Source: Poa pratensis (Eukaryota > Streptophyta > Magnoliopsida > Poales > Poaceae). From it: a stretch of 64,000 nucleotides of DNA. The stretch lies in the NCBI GenBank assembly GCA_947311845.1, contig CAMZMU010000071.1, positions 20,819,399 to 20,883,398 on the forward strand, given 5' to 3'. Within the stretch, counting starts at the first letter, position 1, and the number at the start of each line of letters is the position of its first letter. This document shows positions 25,037-36,131 of the stretch, one piece after another. Both the position numbers and the translations under genes were made by a program. The notes below the pieces were generated by a model. It searched no databases and was not told the origin of the DNA. It saw only the letters and a list, made by a program, of their open reading frames with translations.

Positions 25037-25643
25037 ATGGCAACATGGAGAAAATGAAAGCCAGAAAGTAATGGGCGTACAAGGTTACTGGAGATCGGGT
25101 GATATAGATTGTTAGGTCCGCACTTGCCACTTTGTAATCCTCCCTACATAGCTACCATATGTGCCTTGCTCTCAGCAAGAAAGTTGTTGTATGTTGTAGC
25201 AGAACGAATGCTTTCTGCCTGTGGAAGTAAATCATGAGACTGCTTGTGTGTTATGATTGAAATGATATTGTCATCTCTATTTTGCAGTTTCTGCTTGTGT
25301 GCTCATGTTATACATACATTAGATCTAGCTGGTAGATCACTGATGTTGAACTGATGTGGCATTGGATGTGACTTGAAGTAGATTAAACTTACTGATGCTG
25401 CCACACTCAGTTATGGCCACACTACACTAATGGTGCCGACCTAACATGCCTAACCAAGCTAGTTGAAAACTTGAAATAAAAGGATGATTCTATGACACTT
25501 TCAGTTCCATAAAATCTGTCCTTTTGCAACTTTGTTCTAATATCTTTAAAAAATGCTTAGGTTGGATAGTTAAAATTCATGTGCAGACTTGTCTTGAAAG
25601 CACTTTCACAATATGTACAAGTAAATTATGCGGAAAGTCATTT
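25037..25643 (+). other. 3' untranslated and intergenic sequence after the LRR gene
   Basis: No gene was recognised. The first 200-300 bases are presumed 3' UTR. No clear polyadenylation signal could be singled out. Confidence 0.4.
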
Positions 25644-25999
25644 AGCCCCAGTGATCTTGCTATTTTCAAAAAATCGAAAAAAATATTTAAAAGTTGCAAA
25701 AAAATCTGAAAAAAATCAAGAATGTTCTCAATGATATATGCTGTAAATGTGCAAAATACAATACTTTTTTAGCTATACAAAAAAGACAAAAGTTGGAAAT
25801 TTGAAACTACATATTGTTCACTATATTCAGATATGTACATTTGTCATTTTTGTGAAGGTCAAACCGTAAAATATTTTACATTGAGATTTTGCACGCTTGT
25901 ACAATATATCATTGAGAATATGCATGATTTTTTTCAGAATTTTTAAAAAAAATTAAATATCGTTTTTGATTTTTTGAACTAGCCGAGATCACTGGAGCT
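25644..25999. mobile_element. Fold-back MITE-like element, about 356 bp
   Basis: Long imperfect inverted arms, about 25644-25770 and about 25885-25999. The left arm starts agccccagtgatc and the right arm ends gatcactggagct. Inner arm blocks also match (tctgaaaaaaatca, ttctcaatgatata, gtgcaaaat). It is AT-rich with no coding capacity. Target duplication and superfamily were not determined. It lies in the 1.2-kb spacer between the LRR and L2HGDH genes. Confidence 0.7.
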
Positions 26000-26252
26000 C
26001 AGGAGCACCAAATCTCCACTTCAAAATATGCTATAATCTGTATTTTATGAACTGTTTAGATGTTTCACCATTTTCTTTAAGCCACAAAAAAAAGAGGATG
26101 CACTCAAAGCAGAAAATTTATTAAGGAGGAATTTTTCGGATCATGAGATGAAACTCCAGACACAGTCCTTATTTTATTTTAGTGAACTGACACACAATCG
26201 GGCTAGGCTCACAGAGTCACTGGTGCCACCGGACCAAGGTTGGCCGATCGAG

Positions 26253-29200
26253 ATGCTTCCGCTGCAGCGCTTGTCGGCAACCTGCCGCCGGCGAGGTCTC
26301 GCCCAGTTCGCCGCCGGAGCTCCCCGGGAGGCCGCGGATGCGGTAGTCGTGGGCGCCGGCGCGATCGGCCTCGCAGTGGCGCGCGCGCTAGCCATGGCCG
26401 GGCGCGAGGTGCTGGTGGTCGAGTCGGCATCTAGTTTCGGCACCGGCACCAGCTCCCGCAACAGCGAGGTCATCCACGCCGGCATCTACTACCCTCCCCG
26501 CAGCCTCAAGGTGCGCCCCATTCCTCCTGCCCAAGGATTCTAAATTTCTAGCTGGCAGCTGTTCTATTTCACTAGGAAACTTGGCATTCCAGGGTGGGAA
26601 GTTGTGCATCATTGCAAGCTCAAGTGATTCTTAGTTCTTGGACAGTTGACATTAGTAATTTAGCATTTCAGACTCTGTGTGCTAGGAATTTTAGATTGTT
26701 ACACAGATATTATTACCTATAGTTCATCCTTGGCTTAGTTAATAATGATATTTTTCTGTCCTAAGCTATTCAACAAATCACCGAAATCCTTTCTTGCCAT
26801 GCTGAAATAGACAGAATTTTTCTTGTTATGTCAAATAAAAATGAAAGCTTATGCAGAACCCTATCGCATTTGTGTGTTACTGATTCGCACTACGAAATGT
26901 TTTTTGTAGGCTAGTCTTTGTGTAAGAGGAAAGGAAATGCTCTACAAGTACTGTGCAGACCGAGAAATCCCCCATAAACGGCTCGGTAAACTTATTGTTG
27001 CTACTGGTGCTGCAGAGATGGCAAAACTGGACATGCTCCTCGAGAGTGCTAAAGGAAATGGGGTGAATGATCTTCAGATGATGGAGGGTTCTCAGGCTAT
27101 GGACATGGAACCTGAACTCCGTTGTCTGAAAGCTTTACTATCACCTAGTACTGGGATCGTTGACTCCCATTCATTCATGCTCTCCCTATTGGTAAGTGGC
27201 CATTTATAATTTGTTCTTCGTCCCAGTTTTGTCGTTCTGTAGTTCATTTTGGCCTGTTACATTATAAAGATTTTACTACTTTTAAAGGTCAATTTTCCAA
27301 TTTTCTAAGAATGAAAACTGCATATAGAACTGAATAATAGTTTTATGAAGTGAGTCTTCTCATCATTGAAGTATTTTTAACTAGTTAGTTAACATGGGAT
27401 TAAGAAGATGTCTTTGTTCCCTTTTTTCTCTGCTCAAAGAGCTCCCTGCCATACCATGCTACAGATAACAACCTGAATGTCCAAAGATGTTATGGGTCTT
27501 CCCTCTACACAGTTTTGGTTAGCTTACAAAGATATTATGTTTATCTGCATGTCCAACTGAGAGTCATGTTTGTGTTTGTAGTGGTGCATCATGCAGAACT
27601 CTAAATCAGCTCGTACTGTCATTTTATTCTCGTTTCTCCTGATGCAGGCTGATGCTGAAAACTTAGGAGCAACAATATCATATAATACAGCAGTTATCAG
27701 TGGGCATGTTGGAGATGAAGGGATCGAGCTTCATATATCTGAAAGCAAAGACCTGGAGAACCATTCTGTAGGATCTCCTGTTCTACCACAGATTGTTTTG
27801 CTTCCGAAACTTCTGATAAACTCAGCAGGTTTGAGTGCCATTCCACTTGCCAAAAGATTGTGTGGCCTTGATCAAGCATTTGTGCCCCCTGCTTATTATG
27901 CCCGTGGATGTTACTTCACCCTCTCGCAAACCAAGAGTCCTTTCAGCCACTTAATATACCCTCTACCAGAGGATGGTGGTATAGGGGTCCATGTCACACT
28001 AGACATGAATGGCCTTGTTAGATTTGGACCAGATGTTGAATGGTTAGATGGTGAAATGGACGATATGTCAAGTTTCCTGAATAGGTAAGCTTTTGCAAAT
28101 ACTTGCTTGTTCAGCTTACTTATACATATCCTGATCAAGTGTTAAATATCTGGATGATGCACATAGTTGAACTTTTGTTTTTGCATGAAAGTGTAGTTCT
28201 GTGCTGAACTGCAGTTTTTGTGCATGGTAGCAATATATTTCTTAGAGCAACTCTAGCAGATACCCTATATCTTGGTACCGGATATCGCATATCCGGTTGA
28301 CTGGAAAATTCTTTTCCGGTACTGAACGACGTGGGGCAGAACAGATACAGCAAAAGTTTACTGGATATTCAAAGCTAGAGCAAATTGCAAGTTCGCGCGA
28401 GAATTTAACGAAGCAAATATGTTCAACACTAGGATAGAACTGAAATTAAGTTCAATACAACTGAAATTAAACTAGATTTAAAACGGAAATTAAAACTCTA
28501 GATCTAGATCTAGCGGTTCTATGTCACCGGAGATCGGCGACGCCTCCGGAGAAGATCACCGTCGTCCCTCCGCGGCGTCCGCGGCGTCATGAGCCCCACC
28601 CACCGGCGGTCCTTGTACGAGCCACGTAGTTTGGCGCCCCTCGAGCGGTTCGCGGCGGCTAGCGCCGCCTTCTCCGTCGCCCTCCTCACCGCCTCGTCTT
28701 TCGGCGGCTCCCGGCCTCCTCCGTGCCCTCCGGAGCTGCGCAGGCTCGATCCCGCCATGGATCTGGTGATGGGAAGGTGAAAGGAGCTGCGAGGCGGCGT
28801 AAATTTGTCGCCGGAGTTGGTAGCGGGATGCGGCCGAGGGGTGCGGTATTGGTACCGCATCGACCCCTCCGCCCCCCTCATATAGCGTTTGAGGCGCCGC
28901 TTATCCGGCCCACCGGATAAAAGTTTCCGGGACGTGGGCTTATTCCGCATCTGATCGGGCTGCAAAATCGGCCCGTACCCCAAATCGGCTGGACTTTTCC
29001 GGGCCGAGGGGCTTATTCCGCATCTGCTAGAGTTGCTCTTACTGGTTATACGCATCACAAAAATCGATGCAGCTGACAAATACCAAAACTGTCGTTCTAG
29101 TGGTTTCCTTGAAAATATATTTATTACTGTGTTGCCTAAATTTTACTGATTACTATGGAAATAGTTTCCTCTTCTAGAAAACGGTAAGATGTCTTACGAC

Positions 29201-29608
29201 TTTTAGCATATATGTATGTACATCAGGTTCGATTACTCGGTCAACCCCACCCGATGTTCTGGATTTTACTCTGTGATAAGGAAGTACTTTCCAAATCTCA
29301 AGGATGGGTCATTGGAGCCTGGTTATTCTGGGATCCGACCAAAGCTTTCTGGCCCTGGACAGCGTCCTTCAGATTTTGTTATTCAGGTTGTTATCTGATA
29401 ACATACTAATCATTCATCTCCAGCATAGTATCTCAGCTTCAAAGTTTATTTTTCACTCCATAAATCCATGAAGCTGAACTATGAACCACTGCAGGGAGAG
29501 GATGTCCACGGTATTCCTGGGCTGGTTAACCTGTTTGGAATAGAATCCCCTGGTTTGACGTCAAGCTTGGCAATTGCAGAATACATTGTTTCAAGTTATA
29601 ACACTTGA
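26253..29608 (+). CDS. L2HGDH: L-2-hydroxyglutarate dehydrogenase, mitochondrial, five exons, 416 aa
   Basis: Exons are 26253-26510, 26910-27191, 27648-28084, 29227-29386 and 29495-29608. All introns are GT-AG and the frame is continuous to TGA. The enzyme is a FAD-dependent oxidoreductase of the DAO fold that converts L-2-hydroxyglutarate to 2-oxoglutarate in mitochondria, a metabolite-repair step. Seen in the sequence: an arginine-rich N-terminus compatible with a targeting peptide; the dinucleotide-binding GAGAIG at residues 34-39 followed by an acidic residue after the second strand; the family block [13 protein letters not shown]; and the C-terminal blocks [15 protein letters not shown] and [16 protein letters not shown]. 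At 416 aa it is shorter than the roughly 460-480 aa of human and Arabidopsis homologues, apparently in the N-terminus. An in-frame ATG at 26148 would add 35 residues unlike a presequence, so 26253 was chosen. Intron 3 (28085-29226) contains a transposon. Confidence 0.95.
28245..29038. mobile_element. Harbinger-like element (794 bp) in intron 3 of L2HGDH
   Basis: Terminal inverted repeats of at least 17 bp (gagcaactctagcagat) are flanked by the duplication tta (28242-28244 and 29039-29041), as expected for PIF/Harbinger. The interior is much more GC-rich than the host intron. It carries a minus-strand open frame from the element's right end to about 28519, containing a basic Ser/Arg/Gly-rich stretch with no transposase motif. 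A block gggcttattccgcatctg is present twice near the right end (about 28937 and 29010). It is non-autonomous; the GC-rich core may be a captured host fragment, which is inference. Confidence 0.85.
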
Positions 29609-30282
29609 TTCTCATACGCAGCTTGTAAAGGTGTGATTTTACAGCTAAATAAATGGAACGTGTCAATTGTAAAGTGGATGCATAGAAAAGTGAGTGCTTG
29701 TATTAAATCATAAATGCAGAGGCATGCCTGACTTAGCATAGGTTACGAGAAAGACGATCCTCTGAATAGCAAAAGTATTATGACCTTTGGTTCGTTAGAT
29801 CAAAAGGGTGATGGCTACGATTGAATACATAACACAGTTGTAGTGTATTTTCTGAGTGAAAATGCAAAGGGCACATGTGTCAACTCTAATATTTGGCTCT
29901 GGTTTCTAATCGTTAATTGTAAGTTACCAAGCTGTGACGATTTAAGTTCTGAAGGTTGATCACAGATATATTTTTGCACAACATACAGAGACATGATTTG
30001 AACTATATCCGCCTAACTGTTCTTACATGTTGATTCTGGTTGCACAAAATGAGCATACAGTAAAAGGCTAAAAGCAGTGCATCGTCTCCAACATAGGATC
30101 CACAAAGATCACCGAAGCTTATAAATGTAGCGGAAAGAATCGGCGGGGATGGTGGAAGGGGGCAAGGACAAAGTCACAGGAATGTGCTCTGAACTCAAGA
30201 GAAACTCTCCAAGCGCCAGCTTCAACTTTAGGATCATTCGTTAACACTTCATCCATTCCCAATTATCCAACTCTGGTCCATC
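29609..30282. other. Intergenic spacer between convergent L2HGDH and UTP11-like genes
   Basis: Presumed 3' UTRs of both genes; no additional ORF or repeat was recognised. Confidence 0.45.
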
Positions 30283-30961
30283 TCACTGCTTCCTTTGTGT
30301 GTGCCACTTATAAACAGGCTGTGATGTTGGATTTTCAATCTGCTCTTCACGGAGTTTCCTCTTGCGTCCAGGTTTCTGCCCGAGCATTAAATAAGTCAGA
30401 AATTGAAATGCTTACCATCATAAACTCTCGGTCAAGCCAAATCCTGAATGTAAGAAATGGAATATCCAGTACTAGTGCACTAAATACAGATACAATCAAA
30501 TTTACTCTTGGTCAAGCCAAATCCTAAATGTAAGAAATGGAATATCCAGTACTAGTGCACTAAATACAGATACAATCAAATTTACTCTTGGTCAAGCCAT
30601 ATCCTAAATGTAAGAAATGGAACATACCATACTACTGCACTAAATACAGATACAATCAAATTTTGATAAGCCAGTTCGTTTACATATTTCGAATTTAGAC
30701 TGCTTGAGATTTTGGTTGCTGACAAAATATGAAGTGGTTGCACTGAATTGTATTATAAATTATTTCACAATCAACATAACATTTCATGGTACGGTTACCA
30801 AGATACTTCACAGACTTCATCCGAGCAAAATATATATTCTTATTCGTCAGAGAAAGCAAACCTTCAGTTCTTTTTGCAAGGCCATGTCCGCATACAATTT
30901 CTCAAGCTTTTGACACCTGAGTTTCCTGGATTCTAACTCCTTGTAGGAGGAAGCTGTTTTC
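30283..30961 (-). pseudogene. UTP11: Last two exons of a UTP11-like U3 snoRNP protein (partial gene)
   Basis: Reading the minus strand, exon 30961-30862 (acceptor tatag, donor aag|gtttgc) encodes a segment with SYKELESRK and KLEKLYADMALQKEL. Exon 30375-30283 (acceptor gggcag) encodes KPGRKRKLREEQIENPTSQ, then PVYKW and a basic tail ending in TGA. Phases agree across the intron. This is the C-terminus of UTP11, a component of the small-subunit processome that acts with U3 snoRNA in 18S rRNA maturation in the nucleolus. No exon for the remaining N-terminal part (roughly 160-170 residues in Arabidopsis) is present in the about 340 bp before the retrotransposon nest. The tail reads HTQRKQ where plant homologues usually have RA(Q/D)RKR. 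It is either a 5'-truncated relic or a gene whose upstream exons lie beyond the nest, past the right edge of the window. Confidence 0.82.
30425..30664. repeat. 80-bp tandem repeat, three units, in the UTP11-like intron
   Basis: Three units of exactly 80 bp start at 30425, 30505 and 30585, anchored by gtcaagcca at 30431, 30511 and 30591. Units 1 and 2 are almost identical; unit 3 is more diverged. The repeat creates a plus-strand open frame (30297-30527) that is not a gene. Confidence 0.93.
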
Positions 30962-31299
30962 CTATAAAGATTTTGATGGGATATAAGTTTATCAGGCAGC
31001 AACTGATGCATAAAATGCACAAGAATCAAGATAATGCTTTGAGCTGGAGAAACACATTCCTATTTCTTATACAAGACACTACCACTGAGCAATTTCCTGA
31101 TTACAGTTACAAGCACAGCCACATCGACCGTGAATAGCAGAACCAAATCACCAAAGCACCCAGACTCTCACTCATGTAGGAGGTATTTCAGATGAGAGGC
31201 AAAAAACCAAAGAGAGCAGATACAACATTCATTCAGAAAACCGATAGTGAAAGCTATCCTTCTCAAATATAACACTGAACGTAGTAGCCACAGATATAA
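30962..31299. other. Residual UTP11-like intron or flank before the retrotransposon nest
   Basis: No exon could be recognised on the minus strand. The junction with element E0 is somewhere near 31300 but is not marked by an LTR or a target duplication. Confidence 0.4.
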
Positions 31300-31313
31300 C
31301 ATAATTACATAAC

Positions 31314-32167
31314 TTGTGCTATACATATGATGAATCCTGGTGCTTTAATGAATCTTTTTGTTGTAGAAGGCATAAACACCTGCCATTCCAATGTGATTAT
31401 AAGGATAATGAAATATTGGCTTCTTATGCTAAAGGAAACTATGACTTTGATAATCTTGAACAAATTAAAGAATTTGCTGTTTTTATGGGTGCCTATGAAA
31501 TTACTGCTTTACTTAAGAGTATTGATGATGCTTCTTACAAATCTGAAATTTTTGTTATACTTGGATATTGCCTTGAATATTACAATGATAATCCTTTTAT
31601 TACTGAATATCTTGAGAAAACTTATTCTCAAGAAGAACTTGTTGTCTTTCAGGAATCTGTGGAAGAAGAAATTGCTGAAACTGAAATCTCATTGGATGAA
31701 AAAGAGGAATAGAGTGATGAACAAAAGGAGGAAGACGGGATCTACCTGTGCCTACCTTCTAATGAGAGTAACTCTTTAACTCTTACACTATTTGATTACC
31801 CTCCATGCTTACCAAAGGAGGATGAATGCTATGTTCCTATGGATTCTCTTAAAATATCCCTTTTTGATGAAACTGATGCTTGTATTGCTTATGGCCATGA
31901 GACCCGTATGATTGAAACTTGTGAAAATGATTATGCTACTGTTATTTATGATAATCCATGCTATTTTGATAAATCTTATGATAATCCTCTATTTGTGCCT
32001 ATTATCAAAATGCATGGTAATAAGGAGTCTTGCTTAGAATTTTTTTATGATAAAGCTCTAGATGATGGTCCTATGTTGCTTCATGATATAATTATGCTAC
32101 TATTGAAAATGGGATTGGAGAGGTCTTGACTTTAGCTAGATGGAATCCCATACCTTTTGAGAGTGAT
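31314..32167 (+). pseudogene. E0 ORF, left part (uncharacterised acidic retroelement protein)
   Basis: One frame runs from about 31314 to about 32090 with a single in-frame TAG at 31710-31712, then slips to another frame near 32092 that runs to the E1 insertion. The protein is acidic and rich in Glu, Asp, Tyr and Leu (for example AYEITALLKSIDDASYKSE). No gag, protease, RT or integrase motif is present. The rest of the ORF continues after E1 at 60771. I do not recognise a function; similar ORFs are typical of non-autonomous Triticeae retroelements. Confidence 0.6.
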
Positions 32168-33766
32168 TGATGACGTGAAAACACACGCTCGTTGGGAGAC
32201 CCCAAGAGGAAGGTATGAAGTAGTGCAGCAGCAAATTTCCCTTGAAATCTACCAAGGTTATCGAACCAGTAGGAGGTGGAAGAGCTTCAACACGGTGTCA
32301 ATCTACTCTGGCGCTTGTAGATCAACGTGGACCTGCACACAAACAATCAAAGTACTTTGCCCCAACGAAACAGGAAGGTTGTCAATCTTCCCCGCTTGCT
32401 GATTACAAAGGATTAAACGTATGGTGTGGAGAATAAATATAAATGCACAAAGGAACAGCGAACAAGTGATTGTAGAGCGTGGTGGAAACGGTGGTTTTAC
32501 AGTGTAAAAGAATGGACCCGGGGTGCACAGTTCACTAGTGGTGTCTCTCCATAAAAGATAGCATGCATGTTGGGTAAACAAATTACAGCTGGGCAATTGA
32601 CAAATGGCAAGAACATGACAATGCATATTATGACAAGATGTTCAGTGTAGTAATTATTGGGCATTACAACATATTACATAGACCGCTTACTAGCTGCATC
32701 TATGACTAATAATCCACTCCCGAGATAACATCCGTGTCTCTCGCGAGTATTAAGTTGCAAGCAACGGATAATTGCATTAAGCAAGGTGTGTAATGTAAAC
32801 AATGCATAGGACATATAAGAAATGCATATAAGCAAAGCAAAGTTATTTTCTCCCTACTGGCAACAACACATCCACAACCTTAGTCATTTCTGTCATTCGA
32901 GCCCAGATTACTGGAGGCATGAACCCACTATCTAGCATAAATACTCCCTCTTGGAGACACTAGCATCTACTTGGCCAAAGCATCTACTAGCACCGGAGAG
33001 CATGCAAGAACATAAATAAAACAGTAGATAAATAGATGAACAACTTAATCATAACTTCACAATTCATCGGATCCCAGCAAACACAACATGTAGCATTACA
33101 ATAAGATGATCTTGATCTTGTTAGGCAGCTCACAAGATCTAAACATGAGAGCACAAAGTGGAGAGACAACCATCTAGCTACTGCTATGGACCCGTAGTAC
33201 AAGGATTAACTACTCACGCATCTGTTCGGAGGCGGGAATGGTGATGTAGAGCCCTCCGGCGATGATCTTCTCCTCCGGTAGGGTGCCGGGAAGAGCTTCA
33301 GAACCCTCCCGAACAAAGGTTGGCGACGGCGGCGGCGACGGAACTTTTCGTGGAATAATGCTCGGGTGTTTAGGGTTTTCGGGAGGAGGAGAATATAAAG
33401 GCGAAAAGGCGGTGCGAGGAGGCACCCGAGGGCGCCAGGCGACCCCCCGGCGCGTCTCTAGGTGGGGTCGCGCCCAGGTGGCGTCTGGGCCCCCCGGGCG
33501 CCTCTTCGATCGCCCTTCGGACTTCGTCTTCGTGTCGGTGTAAAACTCAACCTCGTTGATTTTCGTCCAATTCCGAGAATATTTCCCGACTAGATTTTGT
33601 GAAACAAAAAGACAGCAAAAAATAGGAACTGGAACTGTGGCATCTTGTTAATAGGTTAGTCCCAGAAAATGCATAAAAATGATATGAAGTGTATATAAAA
33701 CATGTAGCAATTGGTATAAATCATGCATGGAACATCAAAAATTATAGATACGTTTGAGACGTATCA
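32168..33766 (-). repeat. E1 3' LTR
   Basis: Pairs with 59168-60765. It begins (minus strand) tgatacgtctcaaacg next to the polypurine tract and ends cacgtcatca. The promoter TATATA of the 5' LTR has mutated here (33393-33398). Confidence 0.92.
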
Positions 33767-33767
33767 G

Positions 33768-33803
33768 CATCCCCAAGCTTAGTTCCTACTCGTCCTGAGT
33801 AGG
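33768..33803 (-). promoter_or_regulatory. E1 polypurine tract and preceding hairpin
   Basis: On the minus strand a hairpin cctactc...gagtagg (33803-33785) is followed by AAGCTTGGGGATG (33780-33768) and then the 3' LTR. The same order is seen in E0 and E2. The tract primes plus-strand DNA synthesis in LTR elements. Confidence 0.8.
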
Positions 33804-34388
33804 TAAACGATAACAAATATAATTTTTGGAGTGACATGCTACCAACATAATCTTGATCAAATAGTAATGTACAACATGTGAACTGAGATTAAATCATTCA
33901 AAACAAATGTTTATAATTGATATTGAACAAAAGATAATAAATCAAGATAGTTAAACAAGCTAAAACTTTTCATGAATGATGCTTTAGAGACATGAAACCG
34001 TATAAGGTTCATTATAGATGTTTTAAGTATTCAAAGTAGAAGTTCTATCCTTCAATCCAAGCATCAAGCAATTGTTCACAACATAGAAAGGATCCAGTCA
34101 ACTAAAAATAAACATGAACGTCATGAATCAACTGTTTTAAAGTTTTACTCAACCGGTGAGCGTAAGCATTTGGTTATGGCACCAGGATGTTATGGCAAAG
34201 AGAATAATAATGGGGGTTTGGAATGTCAACGGAAGAAAGGCTCACAAAGCTATAAGTGATCATTAGACAAGAGGAAGTCTTATAATCGAACCTATGTGAG
34301 GAGTAGTGATTGCCATGCAATGGATGCACATAGATCTATATGTGTATGAAAGCTCTCCAATAGAACTAGTGGGGGTGCATCCAACTTG
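33804..34388 (-). other. E1 internal non-coding sequence (3' side of E2)
   Basis: AT-rich, without an ORF. It corresponds, inverted, to the 3' non-coding part of E0 just before its polypurine tract. Confidence 0.55.
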
Positions 34389-34394
34389 GTTGCT

Positions 34395-36022
34395 TGATAC
34401 GTCCCAAACGTATCTATAATTTTTGATGTTCCATGCATGTTTTATGTCAATTGGCACATGTTTTATATACACTTTATATCATATTATGACATTTATTGGA
34501 TTAACCTACTAATAGTTGCCAAAGTGCAAAATCTTCTTGTTTTCCTATTTGTTGTGTAGGAATTATCAAAAATACAAAAGGAAACCTTGTTGGAGTCAAA
34601 TTGGGACTTTCCTGAAATCTGTCTGAGAACTGTTTACGGAGATTGTCAGTTTGACCCTCGAAGATGGCGTCCAATGGAAATCAAATTAAAGAGAAAGTTG
34701 TCACAATTTTCCATACGAAGATTTTAAGCCCGAGATTAGCCCAATCGGAGTTCGGACGCGGCCTGTAGGCCCGTTTTGGTGGAACCCTAAAAGGGGGTGA
34801 CGGAAATCCGAGAGTTCATATAAAGAAGGAAACCCTAGGTCGTGAAGGGCCACCAAAAGCCACGAATTTTCCTCCTCTTGGCAGCCGCCAAGGAGGGGGA
34901 GGAGCTCCTCCATTGCTGCACCATCACCACGGAAGAAGAAGGGGGGCCAAGGGCCGCCGCCACCGCCGCTCGTCGTCGCCGCGCCGTGGTTGCTGCGGGC
35001 CGCCGCCTCCACTCCGGGCTGCACCTCTTCATCAACCTCTCCATCAAGTGTGCTCACCATGACCATGTGTGAGTAGTTTTCACCGAGGCTGAGGGCTCTA
35101 CCGGTAGCTATGTGGTTCATCTCTCTCTCCCATGGTGTGATCTTTATGTGATCATGAGCTTTGTAATCTAGTTGGATCCATGGATGTTACTCTTCGTTAT
35201 CTTATGAATTATGCTACTCAAGTGGTTTTATTAATGTAATCTCCGGAGTCACCTTTGTCCCATGGTGCGAAGTTGACAGTGTGCGCACCGTGTGTGACTC
35301 TTAGGCTAAAGATTACAGGAATACTTATCATGAGTTGTTCTTTTGTTGGTTGTCACTATAAAATTGTGGTGTTTGTTTAGTACTATTTTGGGGCGCTCAT
35401 AGTGACATTGGGGTTCCCTAGATGTGGAAGACAGACTTTAAGGTGTGCTTTTGCAGCCCTACACGATGGTCTTGGTGTTCTATGATATTGTGGTGTTTGT
35501 TCACTCAGATTTTAAGGTGTGCTCTTGTAGCCCTACGCAGTAGATTGGTATTTCTATCCAACGGGAGAATAGTTCAGAGCAGCATAGTGAAGAGGAAATA
35601 TTTATGTATTCAATTATATTATTATTGTTGGGAGTGTCCACTAGTGAAAGTATGATCCCTAGGCCTTATTTCCAAGCATTGAAACACCATTTGCTCTCAC
35701 TTTGTCTCATGTTTGCTTGCTGCCATTTTTATTTCAGATTGCAATTACCACTTATAATCATCCATATTACTTGCATTTCACTATCTCTTCGCCGAACTAG
35801 TGCACCTATACATCTGACAAGTGTATTAGGTGTGTTGGGGACACAAGAGACTTCTTGTATCTTAATTGCAGGGTTGCTTGAGAGGGATATCTTTGACCTC
35901 TACTTCCCTGAGTTCGATAAACCTTGGGTGATTCACTTAAGGGAAACTTGCTGCTTTTCTACAAACCTCTGCACTTGGAGGCCCAACACTGTCTACAAGA
36001 ATAGAAGCGTGCGTAGACATCA
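34395..36022 (+). repeat. E2 5' LTR
   Basis: Starts tgatacgtcccaaacg and ends gacatca. A TATA box lies at 34819-34824. The GC-rich stretch 34855-35040 produces long shadow ORFs on both strands that are not genes. Confidence 0.93.
34819..34824 (+). promoter_or_regulatory. TATA box of the E2 5' LTR
   Basis: TATAAA in the context gttcatataaagaagg, in the middle of the LTR, followed by a leader-like region. Confidence 0.6.
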
Positions 36023-36032
36023 AGCTATTTTC

Positions 36033-36050
36033 TGGCGCCGTTGCCGGGAA
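36033..36050 (+). other. E2 primer binding site (tRNA-Asp type)
   Basis: tggcgccgttgccggga lies 10 bases after the LTR end. It matches the complement of the plant tRNA-Asp 3' end used by Athila-type elements. Confidence 0.8.
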
Positions 36051-36131
36051 GGTAAGTGTTGGAAGGTATCTCCTTTAGATCCTGTAGTTATATCTTTTTG
36101 TTTCTTGTTTTTATTTCACTAGTTAGGCTTA

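Noticed and set aside
26148..26252. N-terminal extension of L2HGDH from an in-frame ATG at 26148
   Set aside because: The extra residues do not look like a presequence. The Met at 26253 gives a typical arginine-rich mitochondrial N-terminus.
30425..30664. CRISPR-like array
   Set aside because: The 80-bp units are fully tandem without unique spacers and lie in a plant intron.
34701..35120. 139-codon minus-strand ORF in the E2 LTR (also at 40151-40570)
   Set aside because: It lies within the GC-rich LTR centre, opposite to the element's transcription, with no domain. It occurs twice only because LTRs are duplicated.
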